Source: CAZAQV01 sp964487255
GTDB taxonomy: Bacteria; Myxococcota_A; Polyangia; Polyangiales; CAZAQV01
Direction: 5' to 3'
Length of the DNA stretch: 64,000 bases
Assembly (NCBI GenBank): GCA_964487255.1
Contig: CAZAQV010000010.1
Span: forward strand, 142,655 to 206,654
The number at the start of each line of letters is the position of its first letter. Position 1 is the first letter of the stretch. Made by a program: the position numbers and the translations under genes. Below, piece by piece: positions 1-8,740 of this stretch. Below the pieces are notes generated by a model that ran no database searches, had not been told where the DNA came from, and saw only the letters and a program-made list of their open reading frames with translations.

Positions 1-1643
1 ACGGGAAAACCGAAGTCCATCAAAGCCATGTCGATACGTTCGATGGCGTAGCCCTCAGTCACCAAATAGGCCGCTTCGTTCATGAACGGTGCGAGGATGC
101 GTGTGGTGTAAAAGCCGACGCCGTCGTTGACGACGATGACCGTCTTGCCCTGGTCTTTGCCGAGCTTTACACACGTTGTCGTGACCCAATCGGCCGTCTT
201 GGGCGTGACGATGATCTCCAGCAAGGGCATTTTCTCGACAGGTGAAAAGTAGTGCATGCCGATGACGTTTTCGGGACGCGTTGCACCTTCTGCAATTTTG
301 GTGATTGGAAGCGATGAGGTGTTGCTGGCGAAAATCGTGTTCTCGTCGCCGTGCTCTTCTACGTCCTTGACGATCGAATGCTTGAGCGTGAGGTCTTCAA
401 ATACGGCTTCGATCACGACATCCATGTACTCAAAGCCAAGGTACTCGTTGCTGGCAGTGACGCGCGACATCATGCGGTCGGCATCGTAGGGCGTGATGCG
501 CCGCTTTTTTACTCGCCCATCGACGACCTTTCGGATGGCGGCCAATCCCTGACCCGCGCTGGCAAGGTCGCGGTCTTTGAGCCGAACATGATACGGCGTC
601 TTGTCGATCGTGACGTAGGCGATGCCTGAACCCATGAGACCCGCGCCGATCACCCCGATCCGATCGATGGGATGCGGCTGGGCGTCGCTGTCGATTCCCG
701 AGTCTTTTTTGAGCGCCTGCGTGGCGAAGAAAATCTGCATCAGCTGCGTAGCTTCAGGCGTCGCGAGGAGCTCTGCAAAGCCCTCACGCTCGGCGCGTAG
801 ACCAGCCGTCCGTCCATCGCTGAGGCCCTTTTTGACAACCTGGAGGATCTTCTCGGGCGCGGGGTAGTTGCCGCGCGTCTTTCTAAGAAGCCGCTTGCGC
901 GCTTGGTCGAAGAGCACCTTGCGGCCCACGGGGTTGTCCTCAAGCGCGAGTTGCTGCAGCTCTTCTTTGTCGAACTTGCCGTCAAAGATGGCGCGCAGAC
1001 CCGACGGAGTACGCTTGCGCGGTTTGTTCGCCAAACGAAGCGCCCACTGACTTGCCACGTCCTCGACGATGGCCGGCGCGACGACCTCTGCGCAGACGCC
1101 GAGTCGTTTGGCCTTCTTGGCGTCGATCTGCCGGCCGGTGAGCAGCAAGTCGAGGGCTTGTTGGGCACCGATCAGTGCCGGCAATCGCTGCGTCCCACCT
1201 GCGCCGGGCAAGATGCCGAGCTGCACTTCGGGCAGACCCAGTCGCGTGCTTCTGTGCTCGCTGCAAATACGTGCGTGGCAAGCCAGGGCCAGTTCGAACC
1301 CGCCTCCGAGGCACGTGCCATGTACCGCAGCCACGACGGGCTTGGTGGCGTTTTCGATGCGGTCCATTGCGATCTGTGCTTGCTCGGAGATTTTAACCCC
1401 GTCTTCGAACGACTTTGCGTTCGCCAACATGCCGATGTCCGCACCTGCGATGAAGCTGTCTTTCTTGGCTGAGGCAATGACGATGGCGACGGTGTCTTCG
1501 TCACCTTCGAGCTCGTCCAGTAGCGTGCTGAACTCGTCTGCAAACGTCGTTTTGAGTGTGTTGACGCTTTCGCCGGGAACGTCGAAACGAACCACCGTGA
1601 CGCCGTTCTCATTTCGTTCTACGTGAAAGTTCTTGTAGTTCAT
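1..1643 (-). CDS. fadJ: Fatty-acid oxidation complex alpha subunit (enoyl-CoA hydratase / 3-hydroxyacyl-CoA dehydrogenase), 3' end outside window
   Basis: Bifunctional beta-oxidation enzyme that hydrates trans-2-enoyl-CoA and then oxidises the 3-hydroxyacyl-CoA with NAD. The reverse strand reads without interruption from ATG at 1643 to the window edge, about 547 codons. The N-terminal crotonase domain shows the oxyanion-hole segment GTCLGGGFELALACHAR and the second catalytic Glu in GLPEVQLGILPGAGGTQRLP. Around residue 325 the NAD-binding domain starts (GVIGAGLMGSGIA), and the dehydrogenase His is in GMHYFSPVEKMPLLEI. The C-terminal dehydrogenase domain is cut by the window. The ATG overlaps the fadI stop in the 4-base ATGA arrangement, so the two are one operon with translational coupling. 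FadJ rather than FadB is chosen because of domain wording and the FadI-type partner; the distinction is inference. Confidence 0.93.
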   Translation of the reverse strand, partial: MNYKNFHVERNENGVTVVRFDVPGESVNTLKTTFADEFSTLLDELEGDEDTVAIVIASAKKDSFIAGADIGMLANAKSFEDGVKISEQAQIAMDRIENATKPVVAAVHGTCLGGGFELALACHARICSEHRSTRLGLPEVQLGILPGAGGTQRLPALIGAQQALDLLLTGRQIDAKKAKRLGVCAEVVAPAIVEDVASQWALRLANKPRKRTPSGLRAIFDGKFDKEELQQLALEDNPVGRKVLFDQARKRLLRKTRGNYPAPEKILQVVKKGLSDGRTAGLRAEREGFAELLATPEATQLMQIFFATQALKKDSGIDSDAQPHPIDRIGVIGAGLMGSGIAYVTIDKTPYHVRLKDRDLASAGQGLAAIRKVVDGRVKKRRITPYDADRMMSRVTASNEYLGFEYMDVVIEAVFEDLTLKHSIVKDVEEHGDENTIFASNTSSLPITKIAEGATRPENVIGMHYFSPVEKMPLLEIIVTPKTADWVTTTCVKLGKDQGKTVIVVNDGVGFYTTRILAPFMNEAAYLVTEGYAIERIDMALMDFGFP

Positions 1644-2938
1644 GCTGCCTCCAATACGATCGATGCGCCGAGACCACCCGCCGCGCAGGCGGTGCACAGA
1701 GCGAGTTCGCCACCGCGTCGTTTGAGTTCGCGCAGCGTCTGTGTGATCTGTCTGGCCCCCGTCGCTGCGAAGGGGTGTCCGATGGCGATCGAGCCGCCGG
1801 TGACGTTGAACTTGTCCCAGTCGATTTCACCAATGGCGCTACTCCGACCGAGCTTTTCTTGGGCAAACGTCTTGCTCTCGAACGCTTGGGTGTTGGAAAG
1901 AATCTGCGCGGCAAAAGCCTCGTGCATGTCGATAAGGTCGAGGTCCGACAGTTCAATACCTGCACGGCCCAGTGCTGTCGGTGTCGAGTAGGACGGGCCC
2001 ATAAGCAGCTGTCCGCGAGGGTCGAGTGCCGCGAAGGCGTAGCTACGCACAAACCCCAAGACGTCGAACCCCAGCGCCTTCGCTTTGTCTTCACGCATGA
2101 GTAGTAGCGCGCTTGCTCCGTCTGTAAGCGGCGAGGCATTGCCGGCGGTGATCGTGCCGTGTTTGCGATCAAATGCCGGACGGAGCTTTGCGTACGACTC
2201 GATGTCGGAGTTTTCGCGCACCAGGTTGTCGCGTTCGATCACCTCGGTGTACTTTGGCGGCGCGATGACGGGCATCACCTCTTGGCTCAGCCGTCCGTCC
2301 GCCCAAGCCTTTGCGGCTAGCTCGTGGCTGCGATGCGCGATTTCATCCTGCTCTACGCGCCCGATGCCATTTTCTTTGGCCATCTTTTCGGCGCTTTCAC
2401 CCATGCTGAGATTGGTTGCGGCTTCGGCAATGGCTGGTGGAACCGGTACGAGGTCCTTGGGCTTGATATCGCGGAATGCGTTCACACGGTCGGAGAGCGA
2501 ACGCGCTTTGCTCGCGGTGACCAGCGATTGTGCGAGTCGTTTTGAGATCGTCATTGGCACATCGCTCGCGCTGTCTGCACCTCCGGCGATGCCACAGTCG
2601 ATGGCGCCTGCAAGGATCGACTCGGTGACGTTGACCGCCGATTGGTAGCTTGTCGCGCATGCACGAGAGACGCTGTAGGCTTCGATGTCTTGCGAGAGGC
2701 CGGTTCCGAGAACGATCTCGCGCGCGATGTTCGGCATTTGGATCGAAGGGAGAACTTGCCCGTAGACCACCTGTTGAATGTCCGCCTGGACCCCGTTTCG
2801 TTCGACCAGCTCGTTGACGACGAGCTTTGCCAAATCCAGGGCCGACATGTTGCGATAAGCCGTGTTGGCCTTCGCAAAAGGCGTACGCAGACCTGCAACG
2901 ACCGCGACGCGTTTCCCCTTTTTGCTCATTTTTGCCAT
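1640..2938 (-). CDS. fadI: Acetyl-CoA C-acyltransferase (thiolase), FadI type
   Basis: Beta subunit of the fatty-acid oxidation complex; thiolytic cleavage of 3-ketoacyl-CoA to acetyl-CoA and a shortened acyl-CoA. The 432 residues match the usual FadI length. The nucleophilic Cys is C94 in SRACATSYQ, the catalytic His is H388 in GHPFAATGARQ, and the second Cys is C418 in CAAGGLGAS. It is the first gene of the fadI-fadJ operon, overlapping fadJ by four bases. The region just upstream is almost entirely the 81-bp tandem repeat (2947-3105), whose end reaches to within nine bases of the ATG, so any promoter or ribosome-binding site must lie in or beside the repeat. No strong Shine-Dalgarno is seen; the Met at residue 4 is an alternative start. 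Confidence 0.95.
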   Translation of the reverse strand: MAKMSKKGKRVAVVAGLRTPFAKANTAYRNMSALDLAKLVVNELVERNGVQADIQQVVYGQVLPSIQMPNIAREIVLGTGLSQDIEAYSVSRACATSYQSAVNVTESILAGAIDCGIAGGADSASDVPMTISKRLAQSLVTASKARSLSDRVNAFRDIKPKDLVPVPPAIAEAATNLSMGESAEKMAKENGIGRVEQDEIAHRSHELAAKAWADGRLSQEVMPVIAPPKYTEVIERDNLVRENSDIESYAKLRPAFDRKHGTITAGNASPLTDGASALLLMREDKAKALGFDVLGFVRSYAFAALDPRGQLLMGPSYSTPTALGRAGIELSDLDLIDMHEAFAAQILSNTQAFESKTFAQEKLGRSSAIGEIDWDKFNVTGGSIAIGHPFAATGARQITQTLRELKRRGGELALCTACAAGGLGASIVLEAA

Positions 2939-2946
2939 GGCTCTGC

Positions 2947-3105
2947 TTATAGCTCTTCGCTAGGCTTTGTTCGAACCGGATTCGGTGTTACCAAATCCGG
3001 TCCTCGGCAAAGACCGCTCATCGAAGGTTATAGCTCTTCGCTAGGCTTTGTTCGAACCGGATTCGGTGTTACCAAATCCGGTCCTCGGCAAAGACCGCTC
3101 ATCGA
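2947..3105 (-). repeat. Tandem structured repeat array A (two units, 81-bp period)
   Basis: Two identical 78-bp blocks at 2947-3024 and 3028-3105, filling the spacer between serS and fadI. Read on the minus strand each unit has flank CGATGAGCGGTCTTTGCCGA, a hairpin with arms ACCGGATTTGGT and ACCGAATCCGGT around loop AAC (one G.T pair; plus-strand 2975-3001), then flank TTCGAACAAAGCCTAGCGAA. The same flanks recur at 39346-39487 with a different hairpin core. The flanks themselves can also pair partly (CTTTG with CAAAG). Confidence 0.9.
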
Positions 3106-3127
3106 GCCCGAAACGGTCACCGATCGG

Positions 3128-4459
3128 CTACAACGTCAGGCTGTCGCGGCCGCCCAGGTACGGCCGCAATGCCTCGGGTACGCTCACGCTTCCATCCGGG
3201 CATTGAAATTGTTCTAAGATCGCGAGCCACGTGCGTCCTACCGCGAGACCCGATCCGTTGAGCGTATGCGCAAACACGGGTTTGTTTTTTTTGCCGCTCT
3301 CGGCCTTCGGGCGATAGCGAATCGATGCGCGTTGCGCTTGAAAGTCACCGCACCATGAGCAGCTTGAGATCTCGCGGTAGGCGTTTTGTCCCGGAAGCCA
3401 GACTTCGAGGTCGTAGGTGATCTGGGCGGCAAAGCCGATGTCACCTGCGCACAGCTTGACGACTCGGTAGTGCAGACCGAGTGCCTGAAGGATGCTCTCT
3501 GCGCTCTTGAGCAGTTTCTCAAGCTCGTCCAGGCCTTGCTCAGCGCTGCAGATGTGAACCAACTCGACTTTGTCGAACTGATGTTGCCGGATGAGGCCGC
3601 GCGTGTCTTTGCCATAGGAGCCTGCTTCCGAGCGGAAACACGGCGCATAAGCTGTATACCGCTTCGGGAGAGACTCGAGGTCGAGGATTTCCCCGGCGTG
3701 AAGGTTGGTGAGCTGCACTTCTGCCGTGGGTGAGAGATAGAGCTGTCGCCGTTCGGCGTCTTTGCCACTGGCAGCCTCGTCCCAGTCCATCGAGATGGCG
3801 AACACGTCTTCTTTGAACTTGGGCAGTTGGCCTGTGCCGAAGAGTGCGCTGTCGCGCACGAGGGCGGGGGGCCAAACCTCGTCGTAGCCGTTTTGCTCGG
3901 CGTGTGTGTCGAGCATGAACTGAACGAGTGCGCGTTCGAGGCGTGCTCCCAAGCCGCACAGAACGGCGAAGCGCGAGCCGCTGATGCGCGCCGCACGCTC
4001 GAAGTCGACGATGCCGAGGCCCTCTGCGATTGCAATGTGGTCCTTGGGGGTGAAATCAAACGAGGGCTTTTGCCCCCAGGAGTAGAGCTCGATATTGTCT
4101 TGCTCGCCTGTCCCGTCGGGTGTGGACTCATGTGGCGGATTGGGAAGTGTCGCCAAGATGTCCGAGAGCCGCTTTTCGACGAGGCTGCTCGCGGACTCGA
4201 GCTCCTTGATCTGCGCGCCCACCTCGCGCATCTCCTCGCGTGCGCGCGCGAACTCGGGTGATGACTTGTCTACCTTGGCCAACGAGGCGCTTACGGTGTT
4301 GCGTTTGGCGCGAAGCGATTCAAGCTTTCCGATGGCGTCACGGCGCTGCTCGGCGAGGTCCGCGACTTGAGAGAACACCCCGTCGTCCATGCTTCCGCGC
4401 CGGCCGATGGCCGCGCGTACTTCTTCGAGATTTTCCAGCACGTAGCGAAGATTGAGCAT
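3128..4459 (-). CDS. serS: Serine--tRNA ligase
   Basis: Charges tRNA-Ser (and tRNA-Sec) with serine through seryl-adenylate. The 443-residue protein has the N-terminal coiled-coil tRNA-binding arm (about residues 1-110, rich in Glu, Lys and Arg) and a class II core with motif 2 (FRSEAGSYGKDTRGLIRQHQ) and motif 3 near the C-terminus (SGLAVGRTWLAILEQFQ). Length is slightly above the family's usual 420-430. The start ATG at 4459 shares bases with an ATG of the divergent plus-strand gene, so the divergent genes leave no spacer unless that neighbour starts later. Downstream lies repeat array A. Confidence 0.97.
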   Translation of the reverse strand: MLNLRYVLENLEEVRAAIGRRGSMDDGVFSQVADLAEQRRDAIGKLESLRAKRNTVSASLAKVDKSSPEFARAREEMREVGAQIKELESASSLVEKRLSDILATLPNPPHESTPDGTGEQDNIELYSWGQKPSFDFTPKDHIAIAEGLGIVDFERAARISGSRFAVLCGLGARLERALVQFMLDTHAEQNGYDEVWPPALVRDSALFGTGQLPKFKEDVFAISMDWDEAASGKDAERRQLYLSPTAEVQLTNLHAGEILDLESLPKRYTAYAPCFRSEAGSYGKDTRGLIRQHQFDKVELVHICSAEQGLDELEKLLKSAESILQALGLHYRVVKLCAGDIGFAAQITYDLEVWLPGQNAYREISSCSWCGDFQAQRASIRYRPKAESGKKNKPVFAHTLNGSGLAVGRTWLAILEQFQCPDGSVSVPEALRPYLGGRDSLTL

Positions 4460-4919
4460 GGCGAACTTTAGCCTTTTAACCGATAGTGCGCAGCAGATGC
4501 AGCGGCTGTTTGGTTGGGGTTTGGTGCTATGGCTGCTCGCCTTGCTCGGGGCGGCGGTCGAAATCGCGGCTCAGCAGTCGCCCGACAGCGGGGTCCATCT
4601 CGGCGTACCGGTGGGGCCTATCGCGCTTTTCAAGCAACAGTGCGCGTTTTTCGGGGTTGTGCTTGCGCTCGTTGAGCTGCGCGGGCATCACGTCAGCCGT
4701 GCACTTAGCCTGACGTTGCTGGCCGGCGTCGGCAGTGCCGTCGTGGCGCAGGGCGTGGCAGCCGGGCTCGGCTTCTATGCGGTCACACCTACAGATTTTC
4801 GGCCTGCCGCGCAGGCGGTCTTTTGGTTAAGGGCGGCTGGACATGGCACCCTTGGCGCGTGTTTACTGTGGATCATGAGGCGCGAATGGAGAAGCGAGGC
4901 AGTTGGTGAGACTCGCTAG
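4458..4919 (+). CDS. Small multi-pass membrane protein, unknown function
   Basis: About 153 residues with four predicted hydrophobic segments (roughly residues 20-38, 55-72, 83-105 and 120-138), rich in Leu, Ala and Gly; I do not recognise a family. The ATG at 4458 overlaps the divergent serS ATG (4457-4459), which is unlikely for a real start, so an in-frame ATG at 4497 (MQRLFGWGLVLWLL, just before the first helix) is a reasonable alternative. Its 3' end overlaps the next gene, suggesting a short operon 4458-6319 of envelope proteins. Confidence 0.6.
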   Translation: MANFSLLTDSAQQMQRLFGWGLVLWLLALLGAAVEIAAQQSPDSGVHLGVPVGPIALFKQQCAFFGVVLALVELRGHHVSRALSLTLLAGVGSAVVAQGVAAGLGFYAVTPTDFRPAAQAVFWLRAAGHGTLGACLLWIMRREWRSEAVGETR

Positions 4920-5691
4920 CGTTGGTCAGACGGTTGTCTGCTTCCTTGGCATCGCGATCTTGGTTCATGCGCTCGCGCTGCCCACTCTCGCCTCGGCCCA
5001 GGACGAGGGCGACCTCAAGCGTGCGCGCGAGAGCTTCATCAAGGGGGCGAAGGCAGCCGAGTCGGGAAGCTGGCAGGAAGCGGAACGGTACTTTCGCGAG
5101 GCATACGAAATTTCCGGGCGCGAATCGCCGCTCTTCAACTGGGCGCTCAGCCTCAAGGAACTCGATCGAAACCGTGAGGCCGCTGAACAGCTGGACAACT
5201 TGCTGCGCAACCACCAGCCGGACGCTGAGATGCGGGACCGCGCGCGTGACACGCTCGACTACCTTAAGAATCTCCTGGTCGTCATTTCGCTCGTCAACCT
5301 TGAGCGAGGCACGGCGTATGTGATCCACATTGGAGAGCGTGAGGTTTTTGATGGCGGTGAGCGTCCGCTCGAAGTGTTTGCCGAACCGGGGGACATCCGG
5401 GTCTCGGTCAAAGCCGAGGGTGATTCCGAGCCGTTCGTGTGGGAGCGATCGGTGACGCGTGGCAAGACTCAAGTTGTCGACGTCACGATGCGTGAACTGC
5501 CGCCCGACGAAGACGATGTGGAACCCATGGACGACGAAGACGATGAAGGTGGCGGCTTGCTTTCGAGCCCGGTGTTTTGGCTCGTGACCGGCGCTGTGTT
5601 GATCGCGGGCGCGGGCGTCGGAACCTATTTTATCGTCGACAGCAACGCGGACCTCAAACCGGAGAGCGGGAATGTTTTGCGTCTCCCCTAA
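4906..5691 (+). CDS. Secreted TPR protein with C-terminal transmembrane helix
   Basis: About 261 residues. A signal peptide ends near ALPTLASAQDE; two helical TPR-like units follow (about residues 35-110: RARESFIKGAKAAESGSWQE, then AERYFREAYEISGRESPLF), then a beta-rich PEGA-like region (about 125-190), an acidic linker of Asp/Glu, and one transmembrane helix (PVFWLVTGAVLIAGAGVGTY). This architecture is common in Myxococcota envelope proteins. GTG at 4906 is preferred because GAGG lies six bases upstream; TTG at 4903 is the alternative. It overlaps the preceding stop, implying coupled translation. Function is unknown; a periplasmic scaffold role is inference from TPR and PEGA. Confidence 0.72.
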   Translation: MRLASVGQTVVCFLGIAILVHALALPTLASAQDEGDLKRARESFIKGAKAAESGSWQEAERYFREAYEISGRESPLFNWALSLKELDRNREAAEQLDNLLRNHQPDAEMRDRARDTLDYLKNLLVVISLVNLERGTAYVIHIGEREVFDGGERPLEVFAEPGDIRVSVKAEGDSEPFVWERSVTRGKTQVVDVTMRELPPDEDDVEPMDDEDDEGGGLLSSPVFWLVTGAVLIAGAGVGTYFIVDSNADLKPESGNVLRLP

Positions 5692-6319
5692 GTCTGCGAT
5701 GCGGTTCTTTCACCATGCGCTTTGGGTCGCCTGTGCGCTCCTTGCTGGGTGCGCGGACAATAGTTTTTTGGAACTCACGCTCGGCCTTCCCGGGCGAGCG
5801 GGTATGCGTCAGAATGCCGTGGTGCGCGTCTTACCAGCGGACGAAAGCGGCGAGCTCGACTTTTCGTTACCGTGGCGCGGGCTGGAGAAGAACTTCGTGT
5901 TGCTTCCAGGCAACCAAGATCAATCGGTGAGCGTCGAGTCCAGGGAAGAAGAAGTCGATCTGGGCTTGCGCATCGAGTTTTGTGCTACCGAGTTCTGCGA
6001 CGGCCTCGATGAGCCTGCGCCGTCAGAGGCGTGGTTTCTGATTCGTCGACCCTTTACGATCGGTGCACGCACGCGACTGCGAATCGAGATCCCGTTGATT
6101 CCCAACGGCTTGCCTTCCGGGCCGCTCGTTGTCGACTGCGGCGGCGGAAGTTGTGTTGAAGAAGGTACCCTCGATGCCGCGTTACCTGACGCAGGCTTCG
6201 GCCAGGACGCCCGTGTTAATACTGAAGAAAGTGGTGTTCCCGATGCCGCCGTCGACGCTACCTCGAACCTGGGCACCGACGCACAAACACCAGTCGAAGA
6301 TGCTAGCTCAGGCCCATAG
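5672..6319 (+). CDS. Lipoprotein with Asp/Ala-rich C-terminal tail, unknown function
   Basis: A 215-residue protein with a lipobox (ACALLAGC, Cys at residue 26) followed by a probable beta-sandwich region with four Cys residues (CATEFC and CGGGSC) and a low-complexity tail rich in Asp, Ala, Thr and Ser (LPDAGFGQDARVNTEESG), the kind of surface linker often seen in Myxococcota lipoproteins. ATG 5672 has a GGAG seven bases upstream and overlaps the previous gene; an ATG at 5699 (MRFFHHALWVA) would give a more compact signal peptide. Third gene of the 4.5-6.3 kb cluster. No family recognised. Confidence 0.65.
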   Translation: MFCVSPKSAMRFFHHALWVACALLAGCADNSFLELTLGLPGRAGMRQNAVVRVLPADESGELDFSLPWRGLEKNFVLLPGNQDQSVSVESREEEVDLGLRIEFCATEFCDGLDEPAPSEAWFLIRRPFTIGARTRLRIEIPLIPNGLPSGPLVVDCGGGSCVEEGTLDAALPDAGFGQDARVNTEESGVPDAAVDATSNLGTDAQTPVEDASSGP

Positions 6320-6390
6320 CGCACACCTGTATGTCTTTGTGCGCAGGGATGAGCATGCTTCTGGCTGGATCGAGACCCCCCTTTTGCTGC

Positions 6391-6396
6391 TATAAT
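6391..6396 (+). promoter_or_regulatory. Perfect -10 box (TATAAT) immediately before the kinase start
   Basis: TATAAT ends seven bases before the ATG at 6404, in the stretch GCTGCTATAATTGCTGGCATG (split here at its middle). With usual spacing the transcript would begin at or next to the start codon, so a leaderless or nearly leaderless kinase mRNA is predicted. No clear -35 hexamer is seen. Confidence 0.45.
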
Positions 6397-6403
6397 TGCT
6401 GGC

Positions 6404-8443
6404 ATGAAGCCCGCCTCCGACTCGGGGACGAGCCCATTGACTTTTGGGCGCTATGAAGCCCTGCTTCGCATTGGTCGCGGCGGGATGGCCGAGGTGTACG
6501 CGGGGCGTGTACGGGGAGAGGCCGGCTTCCAAAAGCTCGTCGCCATCAAACGCATGCTTCCGCACCTTGCCGAGGACGAGCGCTTCAGCGCCATGTTCTT
6601 AGACGAGGCGCGGCTCGCGGCGCATATCTCGAGTCCTTACGTCGTCACGACCCATGATCTAGGACGCGCCGACGACGGCTCGCTTTACCTGGTTATGGAG
6701 CTGGTCGTCGGCTCGACACTGTCGTCATTCCTTCGCAATGCGGCGCGCCACGGAACCTGTGTGCCGTTGCCGATTTCCGTTGAGGTCTTGGCGCAAGCTG
6801 CCCAGGGCCTGCACGACGCACACGATGCGAAAACTCCGCTCGGCGATCCGTTGGAAATTGTCCATCGCGACGTGTCACCACAGAATATTTTGGTCGGTGT
6901 CGACGGTCGTGCACGCATCACCGACTTCGGGGTCGCCCGCGCCATGATGCGTCGTTCGGATACGTCGACGGGTGAGCTCAAAGGCAAGCTTGCCTATTTC
7001 TCACCCGAGCAGGTCAAAGACGGTGCGCTCGATCGCCGCTCCGACATCTTTGCGCTGGGTATTGTTGCGTGGGAGACGTTCACCAGCCGGCGGCTGTTCA
7101 AGGCAGAGAACCCATTGGCGCTTCTCGACCGCATCATGAACATGCCGATTCCGTCGGTACGGCGCTTTAATCCCGAGGTTCCTGAGTCGGTCGACGCTGC
7201 GGTGCAACGCGCACTCTCCCGCGACCTTGACGAGCGCTACCCCGACGGCATGGCGTTCGCCATGGCTTTGCGCTCGGCCTATTCGAACTGCGGTTCACGC
7301 AAGGACGTTTCCGCATACGTGCGAAACGAGGCAAGCGATCGCATCGAGCGCATGGAGGATGCGCTTCGCGCAGCGCTCGCGCGTGGTGATCAGTCGTCCA
7401 TTCCTGCGCCCAACGATGCGCGCAGCGGTATTACTCGGCGTAACCAACTCAATCAGCTTAAGCGTCAGCGCGGGCCCGAGAGACCTGCGACCGATCAAAC
7501 CACCGCGGCGACCGACGGTCATGAGACGCGTCGGCTGGGTACGCGGGACGTTTCGTCGAAAGAACGGACCTTTGACCCGATCAGTGCCTCGCCGAGCGCT
7601 CCTTACGACGACCCGAGTCAGGACACCCTGGGTGATGAAGACTACGACGACGACGTCTACGATGACGGTCCAACTTTTGCGATGGAGCAGGCGCCGTCGT
7701 TTGGTGCGTCGCCCATCCGCGACGCGCCCAATCCTGCGACGCAACTGGCGCCGTTTAACGAAGAAGCGGTTGCCTTGGCCGCAGAGCCGACGGTGGCGGT
7801 CGATCCTTATGACCCATCGTCGGGTTCTCAGCCCAGTTATGAGCCGGTCGGCTCTCCGTTTGCGCAACACAGCGTAGCCACCGTCTCGCCGCAACCGAGT
7901 TCGTCCATCCCATGGAAAGTCATCGGCTTGATCGCAGGTGTTGCGATCGCGATCGGTCTTGGCGTGATGTCCTTGCGGAAAAGGGATGAGCCGCCTCGCG
8001 GAGCGCCGATGCCGACCGCGGACCCGTTTGCGACAGCGTCCGAGAACGTAAAGCCAGCCCCGCCACAACAAGACCAAGCGGCAGAGGTGGAGCAAGACCT
8101 AGCTCTTGAAGCGAAAAGCGACCAGGCGCGGGACAATCTTGCGCCCGATTCCCCCGAGCGCACAAGCCCGGAAGACTTGCTCAAGGAGCTTCAACAAAAG
8201 AAGGCCGAAGAAGAGGCCGCGCAGAAAAAGGCTGAGGAAGAGGCCGCTCAAAAGAAAAAAGAGGAGGCGCGGCGCGCCAGCTCAACATCGCGCAAGGCCA
8301 CGACAAGCACTAGGCGCACGTTTTCTTCAAGTCCCACCAAGAGCACGCACAAGTCGAGCCCTTCGCAGTCGACCAAGCCGACTTCGAAGTCCGTGGATGA
8401 CGGGCGGAAGCACGGGCGCGGCGGCATCCGCCTCGACTTCTAG
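6404..8443 (+). CDS. Ser/Thr protein kinase with C-terminal membrane segment (Hanks type)
   Basis: Membrane-bound signalling kinase, 679 residues. The kinase domain (about 14-290) has the Gly loop IGRGGMAEVYAG, Lys49 in VAIKRM, the catalytic loop HRDVSPQN (154-161), DFG (174-176) and the PEQ form of the APE motif in YFSPEQV. A low-complexity acidic linker follows, then one transmembrane helix near residues 505-522 (IGLIAGVAIAIGLGVMSL), and an extracytoplasmic tail with a Glu/Lys/Ala coiled-coil stretch (KKAEEEAAQKKAEEEAAQKK) and a Ser/Thr/Lys-rich end. The HRDVSPQN loop is typical of myxobacterial kinases. Substrate unknown; no phosphatase is adjacent. See the TATAAT box at 6391. Confidence 0.94.
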   Translation: MKPASDSGTSPLTFGRYEALLRIGRGGMAEVYAGRVRGEAGFQKLVAIKRMLPHLAEDERFSAMFLDEARLAAHISSPYVVTTHDLGRADDGSLYLVMELVVGSTLSSFLRNAARHGTCVPLPISVEVLAQAAQGLHDAHDAKTPLGDPLEIVHRDVSPQNILVGVDGRARITDFGVARAMMRRSDTSTGELKGKLAYFSPEQVKDGALDRRSDIFALGIVAWETFTSRRLFKAENPLALLDRIMNMPIPSVRRFNPEVPESVDAAVQRALSRDLDERYPDGMAFAMALRSAYSNCGSRKDVSAYVRNEASDRIERMEDALRAALARGDQSSIPAPNDARSGITRRNQLNQLKRQRGPERPATDQTTAATDGHETRRLGTRDVSSKERTFDPISASPSAPYDDPSQDTLGDEDYDDDVYDDGPTFAMEQAPSFGASPIRDAPNPATQLAPFNEEAVALAAEPTVAVDPYDPSSGSQPSYEPVGSPFAQHSVATVSPQPSSSIPWKVIGLIAGVAIAIGLGVMSLRKRDEPPRGAPMPTADPFATASENVKPAPPQQDQAAEVEQDLALEAKSDQARDNLAPDSPERTSPEDLLKELQQKKAEEEAAQKKAEEEAAQKKKEEARRASSTSRKATTSTRRTFSSSPTKSTHKSSPSQSTKPTSKSVDDGRKHGRGGIRLDF

Positions 8444-8740
8444 CTCGGCCCATCCGCACGCATCTCGCGGCTTACCGCTTCCTCCAGTCGCTCGACGTAC
8501 CTGATGTACGCCTTCGCTCCTTTCGTCCAGGGGCGCACGCGATCTACGCACGGCTGGACCGAGCTGCGCTCGGCGAAGAGCCAAAAGTAGAGCGGGGGCG
8601 CTCGGCATCTGCACGACTCTGGACCGACCTACGCTCGTCAGCACGCGACAGCCGAACTCGAGTCTCAATCGGAGCCGGGGCCCGAATGAGACTGCCGTAA
8701 GTGGGGTCGGAAGTCAGTGACTCTCCGACGGCAACCTCAC
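8444..8740. other. Intergenic region with imperfect repeats, no gene
   Basis: Nothing with convincing coding character. It holds two imperfect 21-bp direct repeats (8554-8574 and 8619-8639, both starting CTGGACCGA) and the first copy of a palindromic repeat at 8659-8695. Confidence 0.6.
8659..8695. repeat. Palindromic repeat copy 1
   Basis: A 37-bp sequence whose core is a hairpin: arm AGTCTCAATCGG (8661-8672), loop AGCCGGGGC, arm CCGAATGAGACT (8682-8693), with one A/A mismatch. The same 37 bases occur at 9256-9292 in the same orientation. The pair brackets the gene at 8741-9184. Confidence 0.88.

Noticed and set aside
2947..3105. Repeat array as integron attC sites
   Set aside because: No integrase, attI or cassette genes in the window, and the ends lack the attC core consensus.
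2947..3105. Repeat arrays A and B as a CRISPR array
   Set aside because: Spacer-like parts are identical within an array, units are over 80 bp and no cas gene is present.
2642..3217. Plus-strand open frame across fadI start and repeat array A encoding a duplicated peptide
   Set aside because: The duplication is a by-product of the DNA repeat; the frame is antisense to fadI and serS and has no start signal or codon character.
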